From Parahaliea mediterranea (GTDB lineage: Bacteria; Pseudomonadota; Gammaproteobacteria; Pseudomonadales; Halieaceae), in assembly GCF_003402235.1 (NCBI RefSeq), contig NZ_QEWO01000001.1, positions 186,001 to 250,000 on the forward strand: a stretch of DNA of 64,000 bases. The letters are read 5' to 3'. The notes below the pieces were generated by a model, which was not told where the DNA came from, did no database searches, and saw nothing but the letters and a program-made list of their open reading frames with translations. Numbering within the stretch: the stretch's first letter is position 1; every line of letters begins with the position of its first letter. Below, piece after piece: positions 33,744-44,100 of this stretch. The translations under genes and the position numbers were made by a program.

Positions 33744-35328
33744 TGCTGAAGGCGTCCTGATGAGCCAGGCGCAGCTCGCGCTTGAGGATTTTGCCGGAGG
33801 GGTTGCGCGGCAGGTCGTCGGCAAACACGATGCGTTTGGGCACCTTGAAGGTGGCCAGGCGCGACTGGCAGAAGCGTATCACCGCGTCCTCGTCCGGCTC
33901 GGCCCCAGCTTTGGGCACCACCACCGCGGTCACCGCCTCCACCCAGCGCTGGTGGGGCAGGCCGATCACGGCCACTTCCGCCACCCAGTCCAACTGGTAG
34001 ATGGTTTCCTCCACCTCGCGCCCGGACACGTTCTCGCCGCCGCTTTTGATCATGTCTTTCTTGCGATCGACAATGGTGAGATAGCCCTCGTCGTCGAGGG
34101 TGGCCAGGTCGCCGCTGTGAAACCAGCCGCCGGCAAAGGCCTCGGCGGTTTTCTCCGGGTTCTTGAAGTACTCCGTCAGCAGCTGCGGCGAGCGGTGCAC
34201 CACCTCGCCAATCTCGCCCACCGGCACATCGTTGCCAGCGTCGTCCACCACCCGGGTTTCTACGTGCAGCACCGGCTTGCCGGCGGAGCCCGCCTTGCGC
34301 AGCTGGTCGGCGGGCTTGAGGATGGTGGCGGTGGGGGCGATTTCCGTCTGGCCATAAAGGTTCCACAGCTGCAGATCGGGCAGGCGCGCCTGGATCTCCT
34401 TGAGCACCTCCACCGGCATGATGGAGGCGCCGTAGTAGCCTTTGCGCAGGGCCGACAGGTCGGTGCTGTCAAACTCCGGATGGCGCAGCAGCGAGATCCA
34501 CACCGTGGGCGGGGCAAAGAAGGAGGTAATGCCCTCGCTGGCCAGTAGGTGCAACAGGTTGCCCGGGCTGTTGTCGGCGGTGATGACGTTGCTGCCGCCA
34601 CAGTGAATGGACGGGCCCAAAAAACAGTCCAGCTGGGCGCAGTGGAACAGGGGCAGGGCGTGCAACAGCACATCATCCCCGGCGACCTCCGCATCCGCCA
34701 GGATGCTGCTGTACTGCCACAGCACGGCGGCGTGGCTGAGCACCGCGCCCTTGGGGGCGGATTCGGTGCCGCTGGTGTAGATGATCTGGGCGGGTTCCTT
34801 GTTGTCGATGGCCGGCAGCTCGGCCAGCGGGCTTGCCGCCGCCAGCGTATCAAAGGGCTGCAGGCCATCCGGTGCAGGGCTATCTGGTGAAAGGCTATCC
34901 GGTGAAGGGCTATCCAGCGCCAGCCAGAACAGCTGTTCCACCGCCGGGCACTGGCTGGCGGCGCTTTTTGCCTTTTCCAGCTCAGTATCGCCCACCAGCA
35001 GCAGGCGGGCGCCACTGTGGCCGATGATGTAGGCCGCTTCGTCGGCATTGAGCATGAAGTTCACCGGCACCAGCACCGCGCCACAGGCCGCTATGGCAAA
35101 GCGCGCCACGGCAAAGGCATTGGAATTGCGCGACAGGATGGCAACCCGGTCGCCGGGCCCGATGCCTTGGGCTTTGAGGCCCCCGGCAACGCGCAGGGCG
35201 AGGGCGTGGAATTCATGATAGGTCCAGCTGACATCGTGCTGGCGAATGGCCAGCTTGTCTGGGTAGCGCGCGGCGGTGCGGCGCAGCACATCGAACAGGG
35301 TCTGCTGTCTTAAATGACCGGTGGACAT
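33733..35328 (-). CDS. AMP-dependent acyl-CoA synthetase
   Basis: A 531-residue ANL-superfamily CoA ligase, first gene of the minus-strand ligase-CaiB-dehydrogenase-dehydrogenase-crotonase operon. The P-loop is IIYTSGTESAPKGAVLSH, the adenylation motif NLYGQTEIAPT, the hinge DRKKDMIKSGGENVSG, and the catalytic lysine is in NPSGKILKREL. TTAAGGAGCACTT precedes the ATG. A stretch of repeated SPSPDSLSPDSPAPDG-like tandem residues around position 170 is unusual and probably a surface loop expanded by slippage. It presumably activates the acid that enters this pathway. A copy of the shared AT-rich box lies in its divergent promoter region. Confidence 0.9.
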   Translation of the reverse strand: MSTGHLRQQTLFDVLRRTAARYPDKLAIRQHDVSWTYHEFHALALRVAGGLKAQGIGPGDRVAILSRNSNAFAVARFAIAACGAVLVPVNFMLNADEAAYIIGHSGARLLLVGDTELEKAKSAASQCPAVEQLFWLALDSPSPDSLSPDSPAPDGLQPFDTLAAASPLAELPAIDNKEPAQIIYTSGTESAPKGAVLSHAAVLWQYSSILADAEVAGDDVLLHALPLFHCAQLDCFLGPSIHCGGSNVITADNSPGNLLHLLASEGITSFFAPPTVWISLLRHPEFDSTDLSALRKGYYGASIMPVEVLKEIQARLPDLQLWNLYGQTEIAPTATILKPADQLRKAGSAGKPVLHVETRVVDDAGNDVPVGEIGEVVHRSPQLLTEYFKNPEKTAEAFAGGWFHSGDLATLDDEGYLTIVDRKKDMIKSGGENVSGREVEETIYQLDWVAEVAVIGLPHQRWVEAVTAVVVPKAGAEPDEDAVIRFCQSRLATFKVPKRIVFADDLPRNPSGKILKRELRLAHQDAFSNDG

Positions 35329-35504
35329 GACAGAAGTGCTCCTTAAAAGTCATTGTTGTTATCGGTTGATGCTACTACAGCAGATAGGGGTTGCGGGGCG
35401 CAATTGTACTGGGTTGAATTGATGTACCACTTGACAGCCGACCTGCAGGGCGAGCGGCATAGCGTTGACGCCGCCACCGAATGCCGATAGCTTTGCAGAA
35501 TAAA

Positions 35505-35520
35505 TTAAGCATAAGTTAAA
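35505..35520 (+). promoter_or_regulatory. Copy of the shared box in the ligase/VOC divergent promoter
   Basis: TTAA-GC-ATAAGTTAAA, with the right half RTAAGTTAA identical in type to the copy at 55.7 kb. The 390-base region 35329-35718 holds no gene and separates two diverging operons, so one site could govern both. Confidence 0.4.
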
Positions 35521-35718
35521 TGTCTACAGGTGTGCGCACATTGGTGCCAGGCAGGACGGTTTTTGCAGCCGGCAATCGCCCGGTGCTCACCCGGCGGCCA
35601 TTCATCTAACGCGGGCTTCAGCAATAGAACGACCGACAGCAGCCACCGATAAAATGCCAACGGCGAACAGGCGGCAAACTACAACCCAACCCACCGTTAC
35701 ACATAACAAGGAAACACT

Positions 35719-36120
35719 ATGTCAGGCACCCAGACCCATTTTGGCTTTAGCAAACTGCTGGTCAACGACCTTGAGGCTGCGGCGGCATTTTATGCCAGCG
35801 TGTGCGGGCTCACCGAATTGGCCCGGGTAGACAGCGAAATTGCCGGACGGCCCATCAGCGAGATTATGTACAACCCCACCGGCGAGGGGGCGGCCACCTT
35901 TGTGCTGCTGCAGTTTACCGACGGGAAAACCCGCGGCAGCGACGAGGTTATCACCGGCTTTCAGACGAATGACCTGGATGCCTTTGTCGCCCGGGTCGAA
36001 CAGGCCGGTGGCAGCGTTGTGGCCCCGATCAAGTCCATGCCGGAACACGGCGTTCGGGTGGCTTTTGTGGCTGACCCGGAAGGGCACCTGATTGAAGTTG
36101 TCGAACTGCTGGCAGGCTGA
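35719..36120 (+). CDS. VOC-family protein (glyoxalase/dioxygenase fold)
   Basis: A 133-residue single-module vicinal-oxygen-chelate protein. It starts FGFSKLLVNDLEAAAAFYASVCGL and ends KSMPEHGVRVAFVADPEGHLIEVVELL, a typical VOC beta-alpha-beta pair; the final Glu and an N-terminal ligand could bind a metal. The MPEHGVRV motif is shared almost exactly with a second VOC gene at 55.2 kb, so these are paralogues. AAGGAAACACT precedes the ATG. It leads a plus-strand operon with a Dabb-domain protein (9-base gap) and an SDR. Function may be lyase, isomerase or dioxygenase; not decidable from the sequence. Confidence 0.85.
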   Translation: MSGTQTHFGFSKLLVNDLEAAAAFYASVCGLTELARVDSEIAGRPISEIMYNPTGEGAATFVLLQFTDGKTRGSDEVITGFQTNDLDAFVARVEQAGGSVVAPIKSMPEHGVRVAFVADPEGHLIEVVELLAG

Positions 36121-36129
36121 GGGGGCGAT

Positions 36130-37173
36130 ATGATTACCGTTCAGGATCATCTCATCGTGCCAGCTGCCAATCTCGCAGCGCTGCGGCGCCTGTTTGCAAC
36201 GCAATACCAGGATGCGGCAGCAGCGCGCGGACTGGTGTTTCGCAGCGCGCAGGTATCACCGCCGGTGCTGACTGCCGAGCGCCCGGTGAGCCTCTGGCTG
36301 CAGTGGGAGGTTGCCGATGTCGGCGCCTGGTGGGCCATGCGCGCCCAGTCCAGCACACCGCAGGTGTTGGCTTTTTGGGCCGAGGTGGACGCTTTGGTGG
36401 ATTCCCGCGAGCGCCATTATCTGCAGGATTGCGATAGTCAGGCACTCGCCCCCGTGCTGCCCGCAGAGGGCCCAGTGGCAACCCGCGGCTATCGCGAGAC
36501 GGCTCAGCTGCAGGCAAAAGAAGGGCAACTGGATGCGCTGGAATCCGCCGTGCAGGATGCGGTGGCGGCGCTGCCGGGGCTCAAGGCCAGCGCTCTGTCG
36601 TGCAACTTCGCCCCCGAGTACGCCGCCGGCCACCTGACCTGGGACCTGCAATACGCGGATGAAAACGCCGCCCGCCTGGCGCGCCAGAGCGATGCCTGGC
36701 AGCAGCAGATTGCTCCGGCCCTGGCCGACCACTGCGAGGCAGTACACGCGCTGGCCATGGAGACCGTGGGCGCGGGCCTGCGCGATGCTGGCATGACGGG
36801 CGGGGTGAAGCGCACCGCCTTCTTCCGTCTGCTGCCGGGCGAGGACGATGAGACAGCCGCGCGCTTTGAGCGCGACCTGCTGGCGATGCCCCTGCACATA
36901 GGCGAAATCCGCAACTGGTGCCTGAGCCGGGCCCGGGCCACCGATTGGCACCGGGCCGACGTGCCTGCCTGGACTTGGGTATGGGAGCAGGAGTTCAACA
37001 ATCTGGATGGGCTGACCGGCCCCTATATGGCCCACCCGCACCACTGGGCCTACATCGATCGCTGGTTTGACCCGGAGTCCGGGGCCCAGGCTATCGACCT
37101 TCACCTGTCTCACGCTTTCTGCGCCTTGGGTGACAGCGTGCTGGCGGCTGAACTGGTGCCCGCAGGCGGTTGA
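36130..37173 (+). CDS. Protein of unknown function with repeated dimeric alpha-beta barrel (Dabb/EthD-like) modules
   Basis: 347 residues, no signal peptide. I do not recognise a named family for the whole chain. The C-terminal third (about 215-335: VKRTAFFRLLPGEDDE, then WVWEQEFNNLDGLTGPYMAHPHHWAYIDRWF) reads like a stress-response A/B-barrel (Dabb) domain, including the HPHHWAYIDRWFDPE segment. The middle (about 120-200) looks like another ferredoxin-like alpha-beta unit. Such folds make small acid-base enzymes or ligand sinks. It starts 9 bases after the VOC gene and precedes an SDR, so it belongs to the same pathway. A cyclase, isomerase or ligand-binding role on an oxidised intermediate is possible. 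Confidence 0.65.
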   Translation: MITVQDHLIVPAANLAALRRLFATQYQDAAAARGLVFRSAQVSPPVLTAERPVSLWLQWEVADVGAWWAMRAQSSTPQVLAFWAEVDALVDSRERHYLQDCDSQALAPVLPAEGPVATRGYRETAQLQAKEGQLDALESAVQDAVAALPGLKASALSCNFAPEYAAGHLTWDLQYADENAARLARQSDAWQQQIAPALADHCEAVHALAMETVGAGLRDAGMTGGVKRTAFFRLLPGEDDETAARFERDLLAMPLHIGEIRNWCLSRARATDWHRADVPAWTWVWEQEFNNLDGLTGPYMAHPHHWAYIDRWFDPESGAQAIDLHLSHAFCALGDSVLAAELVPAGG

Positions 37174-37259
37174 GCGGCGCCGGGCGCGCAGCACTGAGTA
37201 CTACCAATACCACACACAGCATAAGCAACCCCCACCAATAACACACAAGGAATAGCACC

Positions 37260-38129
37260 ATGGGAACACTGCTGCAGAACAAAATCGCGCTGGTCACCGG
37301 GGCCAGCCGTGGCATTGGCCGGGCTATCGCCCAGCGCCTGGCGGCCGAGGGTGCCACCGTTGTGGTAACCGCTCGCAGCCTCGACAGCGCCGGCAAATAC
37401 GAAGGCACCCTGAAGGAAACCGTGGCCCTGATTGCAGCCAGCGGCGGCACCGCCCACCCGCTGGTCGCCGACCTGGAGCGGGAGGATGACCTGCAGGGCC
37501 TGGTCGGGCGCGCCGTTGAACTGGCCGGCGGCCTGGATATTCTGGTGCACAGCGGCGGCAAGGCGGAATACGCGCCGACGGTGGACATGGCACAGTCGAT
37601 GTTCGACAACACCATCGGCCACTACCTGCGCGCGCCGTTTATTCTTTACCACCACGCCGTGCCCGAAATGCGCAAGCGCGGCGGCGGCTGGATTGTCACT
37701 TTGGGCTCGGTCACCGCGCTGCCACCGTTGCGGCCCTACGATGGCTTTGCAAGCCACGGCGGCGCCACCGTGTACGCGGCCATCAAGGCCGCTGTGCACC
37801 GCATGACCCAGGGGCTAGCAGCAGAACTGCAGGCAGACAACATCGCCGTCAACACGCTGGCTCCCAGCACCGCCATTCGGACGCCGGGCGCCAGTGAGTG
37901 GATTCCCGAGGAATACCCCTCGGAACGTATCGAGTACATTGCCGAGACCTGCCTGGCACTGTGCCATCTGCCGGCCAGTGAGCGCACCGGACTGACCGCC
38001 TACAGCCTGCATTTTCCCCACCACCACAAACTGCCGGTGTACACCCTCGATGGTAAAGAGCAGATCGAGGCCCCGGCGCTGCCGGAATACGCACACCCGG
38101 ATATCGTGCCTTCAGGGCTCGGTTGCTGA
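37260..38129 (+). CDS. Short-chain dehydrogenase/reductase with atypical NNAG motif
   Basis: A 289-residue SDR. The NAD(P) site is TGASRGIGRAIA with NADP-leaning TARS after the second strand. NNAG is replaced by HSGG. The catalytic serine is in TLGSVTALPPL and Tyr/Lys in VYAAIK. An insertion after the active site and a long C-terminal tail (HHHKLPVYTLDGKEQIEAPALP) are unlike textbook members. ACAAGGAATAGCACC precedes the ATG. It ends the VOC-Dabb-SDR operon, 86 bases after the Dabb gene. The likely role is alcohol/ketone interconversion on the island substrate. Confidence 0.87.
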   Translation: MGTLLQNKIALVTGASRGIGRAIAQRLAAEGATVVVTARSLDSAGKYEGTLKETVALIAASGGTAHPLVADLEREDDLQGLVGRAVELAGGLDILVHSGGKAEYAPTVDMAQSMFDNTIGHYLRAPFILYHHAVPEMRKRGGGWIVTLGSVTALPPLRPYDGFASHGGATVYAAIKAAVHRMTQGLAAELQADNIAVNTLAPSTAIRTPGASEWIPEEYPSERIEYIAETCLALCHLPASERTGLTAYSLHFPHHHKLPVYTLDGKEQIEAPALPEYAHPDIVPSGLGC

Positions 38130-38485
38130 AAACCGGTGAGCGCGGCCAGCAATGGCCCCGCAGCCGGCTGGCATTGGCAATACCCTATCCAAAACACCCG
38201 CCATGGCACGCCAGGCGGGCCCTAGCCGCTTGCCCGTGCTCTGACGCGACGCAAGCTGTGTCGAAAGTGTGCCGGCTTCACACGTCTGCGCGCCAGTATG
38301 AATAGCCTACCCGTGACGGTAATTAATTTGTTTTGAACGGTATTGACTATTACCGGAATTTAATAAATTATTTGTCATTATATTTATACGTAAGATAAGT
38401 ATAAACATGAAGTAGACCGGTAGTTGCGCCGCCCGCGCGGATCGTCCACATAATTTTTAGAACGGATCTTTCTGGAGTTTGAACA
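38130..38485 (+). promoter_or_regulatory. Regulatory region of the first TonB-dependent receptor
   Basis: A gene-free interval of 356 bases. It contains an inverted repeat CGGTA-N8-TACCG at 38338-38355 with another ACGGTAATT half-site about 20 bases upstream, and a strong copy of the shared box, TTTAT-AC-GTAAGATAA, at 38383-38398. Together these suggest two regulators acting on the receptor gene. No terminator for the SDR upstream was recognised. Confidence 0.5.
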
Positions 38486-40909
38486 ATGTATAAGACCCTC
38501 CCTCTGGCCGCGGCCGTATCGGTTGCAACCATGTCCTTCTACCCAACAGTTTCCTCCGCCCAGGGGGCGGGTGAGGCCGGCATGCTGGAAGAGGTGATTG
38601 TGACTGCCCAGCGTCGGGCAGAGAGCCTGCAGGAGGTGCCGATGACGGTCACGGCCATTACGCCCCAGGACATTGCCGACTATAACCTGTTCCGCTTTGA
38701 AGACCTGGCGCAGTTGTCGCCGGGCCTGTCGCTGGAAAGCAACGGCGGGTTCGGCTCGGTGGCGCAAATGCGCGGCGTGGGCTTTGACTCTAACGCCTCG
38801 GCCGCACCGGCGGTGGATGTGTACATCAACGAAACCCCGGTAGATGCCAACTACGCCTTCCAGAGTATCTACGATATCGGTCAGGTAGAAGTGCTGCGAG
38901 GCCCCCAGGGCACCCTGCGCGGCAGGCCGGCTCCAGGTGGCGCTATTACCGTCACCACGCGCCGTCCGGACCTGGACGCGGTAGGTGGCTCAATATCGGC
39001 TTCGGCTGGCGACCAGGGCAGTCAAAACTACCAGGGCGCATTGAACGTCCCGTTGATCGACAACCAACTCGGTTTGCGCGTGGCCGCAATGTTCGATGAA
39101 GACGAGGGCAATCGCGCCAAGAGCGTGAACTCCGGTATTGAATCCGAGCGCGAAACCAAAAGCTGGCGCGCTAGCCTGCTGTGGGCGCCCACCGATGGGT
39201 TTGAGGCGTTACTGACCCACCAGTGGCTGGAGTCGGATCGCATCAATATGGAAACCGTGAACGGCCCGGGCGCCGGCTATAACGGACTGGCCATCGGCGA
39301 TGATCGCGACCTATCGGTGATGGAAGGCAAATCCGGCGGCAAGCAGAAGTTCCAGACCACCACCCTGCACATGTCACTGGACCTGCCAGGCCACGTGCTC
39401 TATTACAACGGCGCCTACCAGGACAACTCCTTTGACTTCGATGTGGAACTGGACTCGCTGAACGCCGCCCTGGACTGGACTGAAGCGCAGAAGACCCGTT
39501 CCAGCTTTAAAGTCGATTCCCAAGAGCTGCGTCTGGAATCCGACAACCCGGATGCCTTCGCCGATTACCTGGTTGGACTGTGGTATATGAAAACCGATAC
39601 TGCAACCACGTTCGCACAACCCTCGGTGCTGGACGGGGCATTTGGCTCCCCACTCAATCCTGACCCCACCGGCGGCGTGAATAGCGACTACCTGATTCAG
39701 GCCAGCGGTGGCATTCCCATCGAGATGACCGAGTACGCGATCTACAGCAACACCACACTGCATCTTACTGATGCAACTGACTTGCAACTTGGCGTCCGCT
39801 ATTTGCAGTCAGAGGAAGAACGAGTTGAGACTATCAACACCAGCGCAGCTGAAATTGCCATCGGCATTGCACCGGGCGCACCCCTGAACGGGCTTTGCCA
39901 GGGCCTGGTTGGCCTGGGCGTGGGCTTTAACGGTGACGAGACCTACCCGGGTTACTGTGACCTTGTCCTTGCCAGTTCAAACTACACCCAGACAGCCTCC
40001 CAGGACCAAGAAGCCTGGGTGTACAACGTGGCGCTCAAGCACCAGTTTACCGACGATGTGATGGCCTACTTCAACTATGGTCACTCCTGGCGTCCGGCTG
40101 GCGTTACTGTCGGCGTTACTGCGCCAGTGACACCGGACCTCCTGCAGGGCGACCCGGAAGAATCAGATTCCTACGAAATCGGTGTGCGCTCGGAGTTGTT
40201 CGACCGCCGCATGCGCCTGAACGCGTCGATTTTCCACCAGAGCTTCGACAACTTCATCGGGCGCTTTAATGAGGTTCCCTACATTGGCGCCGGCGACTCG
40301 ATCCAGTCTGGCGGCTTCACCTATCCCGGTGACGCCACCGTTGACGGCTTTGAGCTGGATGTTTCCTACAGCCTGACGGAGAACTGGTGGGCCCAGTTCA
40401 ACACCGCCTATGCCGATGGCACCTTCGACGATGCCACTGTGCCCTGCCGTGACACCAACCTGGACGGCAACGCGGACTCCGGCGACATCGGCAACCTGAC
40501 GGTAGCTGATTTTGGCGGCAACTCAGTTATCTACTGCAACGTAGATACGCGCATTTCCACCACGCCCAAATGGACGGCCATGCTGCAAACCGAGTACTCC
40601 TTCGAACTGTTCTCCAACGACGCCTATGTGCGTGCGTTGTACAACTACTACAGCGACCAGGAAGACACCGGCATGGATTACGAGGCCGACGCCTACGGCA
40701 TTCTCAATGTGTTTGCCGGGCTCCGTGGCGTCAACTCACCCTGGGAGATCAGCGTGTGGGCCAAGAACCTGCTGGATGAAGACACCCTGCTGGAGCGCGG
40801 CCAGCCGCAAACCGTTTACGGCATGTTCCCTGCCGGCTATTACCAGGTGCGCTACGTACCCGAGCGCGAGATTGGCCTGACCCTGAGGTACGCCTTCGGC
40901 AACGGCTAA
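38486..40909 (+). CDS. TonB-dependent outer-membrane receptor
   Basis: 807 residues. The signal peptide is about 1-25 (ending VSSAQG), followed by the plug domain start LEEVIVTAQRRAESLQEVPM, RMRGVGF-like and VDVYINETPV motifs, and QVEVLRGPQGTL at the end of the plug. The rest is a 22-strand barrel ending LTLRYAFGNG, near the membrane-insertion terminus. Such receptors take up large or poorly diffusing molecules by TonB energy. The gene has its own promoter region with the shared box and is followed by a clear terminator, so it is monocistronic. It is unlike siderophore receptors in context: neighbours are a rhamnosidase and acyl-CoA genes, so a glycoside or hydrophobic substrate is inferred. 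Confidence 0.92.
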   Translation: MYKTLPLAAAVSVATMSFYPTVSSAQGAGEAGMLEEVIVTAQRRAESLQEVPMTVTAITPQDIADYNLFRFEDLAQLSPGLSLESNGGFGSVAQMRGVGFDSNASAAPAVDVYINETPVDANYAFQSIYDIGQVEVLRGPQGTLRGRPAPGGAITVTTRRPDLDAVGGSISASAGDQGSQNYQGALNVPLIDNQLGLRVAAMFDEDEGNRAKSVNSGIESERETKSWRASLLWAPTDGFEALLTHQWLESDRINMETVNGPGAGYNGLAIGDDRDLSVMEGKSGGKQKFQTTTLHMSLDLPGHVLYYNGAYQDNSFDFDVELDSLNAALDWTEAQKTRSSFKVDSQELRLESDNPDAFADYLVGLWYMKTDTATTFAQPSVLDGAFGSPLNPDPTGGVNSDYLIQASGGIPIEMTEYAIYSNTTLHLTDATDLQLGVRYLQSEEERVETINTSAAEIAIGIAPGAPLNGLCQGLVGLGVGFNGDETYPGYCDLVLASSNYTQTASQDQEAWVYNVALKHQFTDDVMAYFNYGHSWRPAGVTVGVTAPVTPDLLQGDPEESDSYEIGVRSELFDRRMRLNASIFHQSFDNFIGRFNEVPYIGAGDSIQSGGFTYPGDATVDGFELDVSYSLTENWWAQFNTAYADGTFDDATVPCRDTNLDGNADSGDIGNLTVADFGGNSVIYCNVDTRISTTPKWTAMLQTEYSFELFSNDAYVRALYNYYSDQEDTGMDYEADAYGILNVFAGLRGVNSPWEISVWAKNLLDEDTLLERGQPQTVYGMFPAGYYQVRYVPEREIGLTLRYAFGNG

Positions 40910-40946
40910 GTAGTCAGCGTTTGGCGGAATGCTGACTGCACCTTTT

Positions 40947-40978
40947 GCGCTGTACCCGCAAGGGTATGGCGCTTTTTT
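40947..40978 (+). terminator. Rho-independent terminator after the receptor
   Basis: GCGC-TG-TACCC stem with GCAA tetraloop and GGGTA-TG-GCGC (40947-40972), then TTTTTT at 40973-40978. An additional GTCAGC/GCTGAC inverted repeat (40913-40936) precedes it. Confidence 0.85.
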
Positions 40979-41070
40979 GTTTATGTTCATGCGGCTTTTT
41001 TCAGCGGGTAGGTGTTCAGCGGGTGCGTGCGCCACTGGCTTAATCCCCGTTTCAGGTTGGCTACTTAATA

Positions 41071-41084
41071 TCTTATAAATAAGA
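41071..41084 (+). promoter_or_regulatory. Shared box before the GH106 gene
   Basis: TCTTAT-AA-ATAAGA has perfect 6-bp arms, the most symmetric copy found. It lies 36 bases before the GH106 start, in an AT-rich block following the terminator. Confidence 0.55.
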
Positions 41085-41119
41085 AAATAGATTTTGGCCT
41101 GAACCCATGGAGGTAGGAG

Positions 41120-44100
41120 ATGCTAAGAAAACTGAGCTGGATTGTTGGGGGGCTGGCCCTGCTGGCGCTGTTGCTTATCGCCGGGGCCGGCGGCTGGGCC
41201 TACCAGCGCCTTAACCAGGCGCTGGTGCCGCCTGCTAACCCGGCAAACGCGCCCAGTATTGCCACCTACTCCAGTGGGCCAGAGCCCGTCGCGACCAACC
41301 GGCCAGGCCAGGCGGAATTGGTAGCCCCGGTGGATTGGCAAACCCTGGCAACACCGCCGCAAAGCGCCATGCCCTGGACGCGCTGGTGGTGGCCGGGTGG
41401 CGACGTGGACAGTGCTGTTGCCAGCACGCAACTGGATCGCTTGCAGGCAGCCGGTTTTGGCGGCGTGGAAATCCAGCCGTTCCTCAGCGGCATGATCAAC
41501 GTGGCAGACGACGAAACGGTGATGAGTAGGGTTTACAGCTTCGACACGCCAGCCTATTACACCACGCTGAATGCCACCATTGCCCATGCCGAAACGCTCG
41601 GCATGCAGGTGGATCTCACCCACTTCAGCGGCTGGCCGCCGGGCGGGCCTGAAATCCTGCTGGAGGATAGCGTTACCGCGCTGGTTTATGGCAGTGAGCG
41701 GGTGAGCGGTGGCGGCAGCGTGTCCATGGCCCTGCCCGAGCCGCAGCCGGGGCCTAGTGAGCGTATCTTCTCGATGCTGGAATTTGCCGGTGCCGACTTC
41801 ATCAATTTCCCTGCCGACCAGGCAAGGCTGCTCAGCGTTACCGCCGCCAGGGTAGTAGACGGAGGGCACGCCTGGAGCCCGTTCAATGTCGCTGACACCG
41901 TCGCGCTGGATGCCGACTCGCTCACCGTGCTGACTGATAAGGTCAGCGATGGCGAACTGAACTGGCAGGCGCCCGAGGGCGACTGGGAGGTGATTGCCAA
42001 TTACCTGATGCCCAGTGGCGAGGTGCCAATGGGTGCCGCCCAGAAGCCCCAGGGCTTTGTCGTGGACCATCTGCGTACGCCCCAGGTGCTCGGGCACTAC
42101 GAATACGCCTACGGTGAGCGCACCGGCCTGGCGCAACACTACGGCAAGGGTTTGCGGGGTTTCTTTAACGACAGCCTGGAATTTCGCATTACCCGCATGG
42201 GCGTTGTAGACATCCTGCCGGAGTTCGCCAGGCGCCGTGGCTACGACCTGGAACCCTGGCTGCCGGTGATCCATGTGGAAGGCACCGACAATGTCTACTT
42301 TCGCGAATTGCTGGGCGTACACGCCGGGCCGGAATTCAGCCTGACCGACGGTGACGAGCGCATCCGCTGGGACTACCAGAAAACCCTGTCCGACCTGATG
42401 ATCGAGCGCTTTGTGCAAACCTCCGCCAACTGGGCGGAAAACCGCGGCTTGATATCGCGCGGGCAAAGCTACGGCATGGATATCGACCTGCTGCGGGCCA
42501 TGGGCAGCAACACGATTGTGGAGACCGAGCAGTTATGGGCCGGTGGCGCTAATGTGGGGCTCAAGTTTGCCAGCTCCGCCGCTGCCCTGTACGGCCGGCC
42601 ACTGGTGAGCGCCGAGTCCTTTGTGTGGATCAACCGCGATTACCAACCCACCGCAAGGCGCCTGAAGGCCGCCGCAGACAAGCTGCTGCTGGCCGGCGTG
42701 AACCACATTATCTATCACGGCACGCCCTATCCCTGGCAGGGTAGCGGCAATGACTACGGCGAAGAGGGATGGCAACCATTCTCAGGGCCGCAGAATCCCG
42801 CTCATTTCTCGGGGCTGTATTCAGCCGCCAATACCAGCCTGTGGCCGGATATCCCGGCCCTGAACCAATACATCGGCCGCAGCCAGCACCTGTTGCGCCA
42901 GGGCGCGCCCTCGCTGGATGTGTTGGTTTACTACCCCTTTCTTGGCTTTCATGGCCCCAACATGGACAGGGAGGGCGAAGAAGTATTGGTGAGTGGCAGC
43001 CTGCCGGATGCTGACCCCGCCAACGTCATGCTGGAAGATCCGGCGCTGGCAGAGGGCAAGGCCCAGTTGATGAAACTGATGACGGTGCCAGAGAAAGCCG
43101 TTGACCCCAGGGTCGCGTGGATGGAATCCGTCCAGCCGCTGCTCGACGCGCTGGACCGGCACGGCATTACCTGGGGCTGGGTGAACGATCACGCCCTACA
43201 AATGGGCAAGGTTGAACACAACCGACTGACCGCCGCAGGAGGGCGCTACGGCAGTGTGTTGGTAGCCAACGTAGAGGTCATGGAACCTGCCACACTGTCT
43301 GCCCTGCAAAAACAGCTTGCGGATGGTGTGCCAGTGGTGTTTGCCGGCGATGTGCCAACGCGGCAGCCCTCGTTCCTTGATGCCGAGGCCGGCGACGCCA
43401 GTGTGCGCAAGGGTGTTGAGCGGCTTCTGGCAGGTGGTGCTGTTCGCACCGAGTTTGTGCCGCTCGCGCTTGCCAGCATGTTGCAAAAGGCGTCTGTGCC
43501 ATCGCTTCGCTATCAGTCACCTTCCAGCATTCGCCGTATCCGGCGGCAGCTGGCGGCCGGCGGTGAGGTGCACTTTTTTGCCAACCAAGCAGCGACTGCG
43601 GCCACCGCTGAGCTCTCTGCCCCCCCCGAGGGCAGCTGGTGGTTCGATGCCCGCACTGGCGCAATCTGGCCGGTTCAGGATGGGGCCGATCAGTTGCTGC
43701 TGGCGCTGGCGCCCTGGGAAAGCCGCTTCCTGGTGGCCGGTGTGGCGATGCCAGACAATGCCCTTAACCACGCCCCGGCGGAAAAGCGGGTGGCCGATGG
43801 GCCAGAGGCATTGCCACTGCAAAGCTGGATGTTGCTTGCCAATGGCCAACAGCGACAGCTGGACGCCTTGTTTGACTGGCGCGACAATGAGGGCCTGCGC
43901 TTCGCAAGCGGCCCGGTGCATTATCAGCACACAGTGAAAGTGAGCTCGCTGCAAGGCACCACGCGCTTTGTGCTCGACCTGGGCCTGGTCCAGGGCGGGG
44001 CGCAAGTCACCGTGAATGGCCAGCGCATCGGCCGAGCCAGCCTGCCGCCATCGCGTATTGATATTACCGATGCGCTTGAGCCGGGTGACAACCTGATTGA

